Part shown: one piece after another, positions 63,508 through 64,000 of the stretch
Position numbering within the stretch: position 1 is the stretch's first letter
Layout of the letters: each line of letters opens with the position of its first letter
Assembly: GCF_002836505.1 (NCBI RefSeq)
Contig: NZ_PJBF01000059.1
Coordinates: 211,857 to 275,856, forward strand
DNA from: Psychrobacter sp. Choline-02u-9
GTDB lineage: Bacteria; Pseudomonadota; Gammaproteobacteria; Pseudomonadales; Moraxellaceae
Length of the DNA stretch: 64,000 nt
Reading direction: 5' to 3'
Notes under the pieces: model-generated
Told to the model about the DNA's origin: nothing
Databases searched by the model: none
The model's input: only the letters and a program-made list of their open reading frames with translations
Translations under genes and position numbers: made by a program

Positions 63508-63776
63508 ACGGTTAATTGTTGTTAAGTGTTTGATGTATATAGATAAATATTTAAATATATATTTTAGTACACTTGTGAGTATACTTTAGATTTGTTTTTC
63601 AGTTTTATAATTTAATAGTAACTAAATATTATCGCTTGACTAGTTTTTAGTATAACAGAAGCTATAAACGTAATCTGGAAAGGCAGAAGCCGTTGCTAGA
63701 CTTACAACAAGTGTGAGGTTAACCTGAAGCATCGTCCTTATCTACGAGACCATCCCAGATTCTGTGTAACTGCCAT

Positions 63777-64000
63777 TTAGATTAAATGCTTACTAATACG
63801 ATCATCAAACATAATCATAAAGCGATTAAGAGCAGACGTCCAGTTACGGATCGGCATTGACCACTTTTTGGATGCCTGCTGGGTGGCTAAGTACACCACC
63901 TTGAATGCCGCCTGATCAGACGGGAACACCTTACGCTTATTCACCGCCGTTCGAATCACACTGTTTAGCGACTCTATCGCATTGGTGGTATAAATCACTT
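63777..64000 (-). mobile_element. IS256-family transposase, C-terminal end (continues past the window)
   Basis: The last 73 visible residues match the C-terminus of IS256/Mutator-type transposases: IYTTNAIESLNSVIR, FPSDQAAFKVVYLATQQASKKW, and PIRNWTSALNRFMIMFDDRI. The frame remains open to the window edge (the GTG at 63998 is an internal Val), so most of the gene lies beyond. The stop TAA is at 63777. The element's end is probably within about 30 bases to the left, near ATTCTGTGTAACTGCC, which looks like a terminal repeat, but the other end is not in view. Confidence 0.87.

Larger units (their letters stand above)
63207..63776. other. Region between the acyl-CoA ligase gene and the IS256 fragment
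   Basis: 570 bp. Contains a 24-bp palindrome, a tRNA-Leu 3'-end-like 17-mer (63491-63507), then an AT-rich stretch (about 63530-63670) with no open reading frame I can support. Composition changes after the 17-mer. Confidence 0.5.

Noticed and set aside
63508..63776. Promoter TTGACT-TATAAC near 63636-63656
   Set aside because: The spacer is only 9 bp, too short for sigma-70.
1..64000. CRISPR arrays, defence islands, prophage or secondary-metabolite clusters
   Set aside because: No regularly spaced repeats of 25-40 bp and no associated genes were seen; almost all genes have conserved housekeeping roles. The window does not show an undescribed multi-gene system.

Overview
The window looks like a stretch of conserved chromosome from a gamma-proteobacterium of the family Moraxellaceae, most likely Psychrobacter or a close relative. 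This is inferred from protein similarity and gene order: rpsA-ihfB-lapA-pyrF without lapB, prmA-(zinc-ribbon DUF3426)-fis-purH, alaS-lysC-csrA with a C-terminally extended CsrA, PBP1b next to an LpoP-like TPR lipoprotein, prmB-aroC, and a complete iscRSUA-hscBA-fdx operon. The DNA is moderately AT-rich, intergenic gaps are long, and many genes end in clean intrinsic terminators.

Layout. 1-9.9 kb: the C-terminal part of clpA (cut by the window edge), ung-tadA, cmk, rpsA, ihfB, lapA, pyrF, a calcineurin-like phosphoesterase, a histidine-phosphatase-family protein and, convergent, rpsT. 10-18.3 kb: an NAD(P)-binding epimerase-like protein, a 302-bp element with perfect 24-bp terminal inverted repeats (MITE-like), rraA, mfd, a HIT-like protein and a membrane class III nucleotide cyclase. 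18.4-25.6 kb (minus strand): the isc iron-sulfur assembly operon, with an IscR-type operator over its promoter, and an UbiJ-like membrane protein. 26-28.6 kb: a HU gene and ppiD. 28.8-36.9 kb (minus strand): purH, fis, a DUF3426 protein, prmA, an LpoP-like lipoprotein and mrcB. 37.3-42.7 kb: a FixI/CcoI-type copper ATPase, a convergent Bax-inhibitor-1 family protein, nadK and a yeaC-like gene. 42.8-50.2 kb (minus strand): a HopJ-like gene, csrA, lysC, alaS and a DUF389 membrane protein with a long acidic N-terminus. 50.4-63.2 kb: a small membrane protein, an L,D-transpeptidase, prmB-aroC, a 66-codon orphan, creBC, a glycerophosphodiesterase lipoprotein, a carboxylesterase, ssrA (tmRNA) and an acyl-CoA ligase. 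63.4-64 kb: a tRNA-Leu 3'-end-like 17-mer, AT-rich DNA and the end of an IS256-family transposase. This looks like the edge of a mobile or accessory region.

The genes serve translation and RNA handling (rpsA, rpsT, alaS, prmA, prmB, tadA, ssrA, csrA, rraA), DNA repair and chromatin (ung, mfd, ihfB, HU, fis), iron-sulfur assembly, nucleotide, amino-acid and cofactor synthesis (cmk, pyrF, purH, lysC, aroC, nadK) and the cell envelope (mrcB with its likely activator, L,D-transpeptidase, lapA, ppiD).

I found no defence locus, CRISPR array, prophage or clearly undescribed multi-gene system. The points most worth following are small: the MITE-like element with adjacent 16-bp tandem repeats, the putative att site next to an IS256 fragment at the right edge, structured RNA hairpins inside the isc operon and before purH, and low-complexity insertions in creB, creC, the copper ATPase and the DUF389 protein. 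Start codons were revised from the longest possible reading frame wherever a ribosome binding site, promoter or family length argued for it; each such case is stated in its entry.
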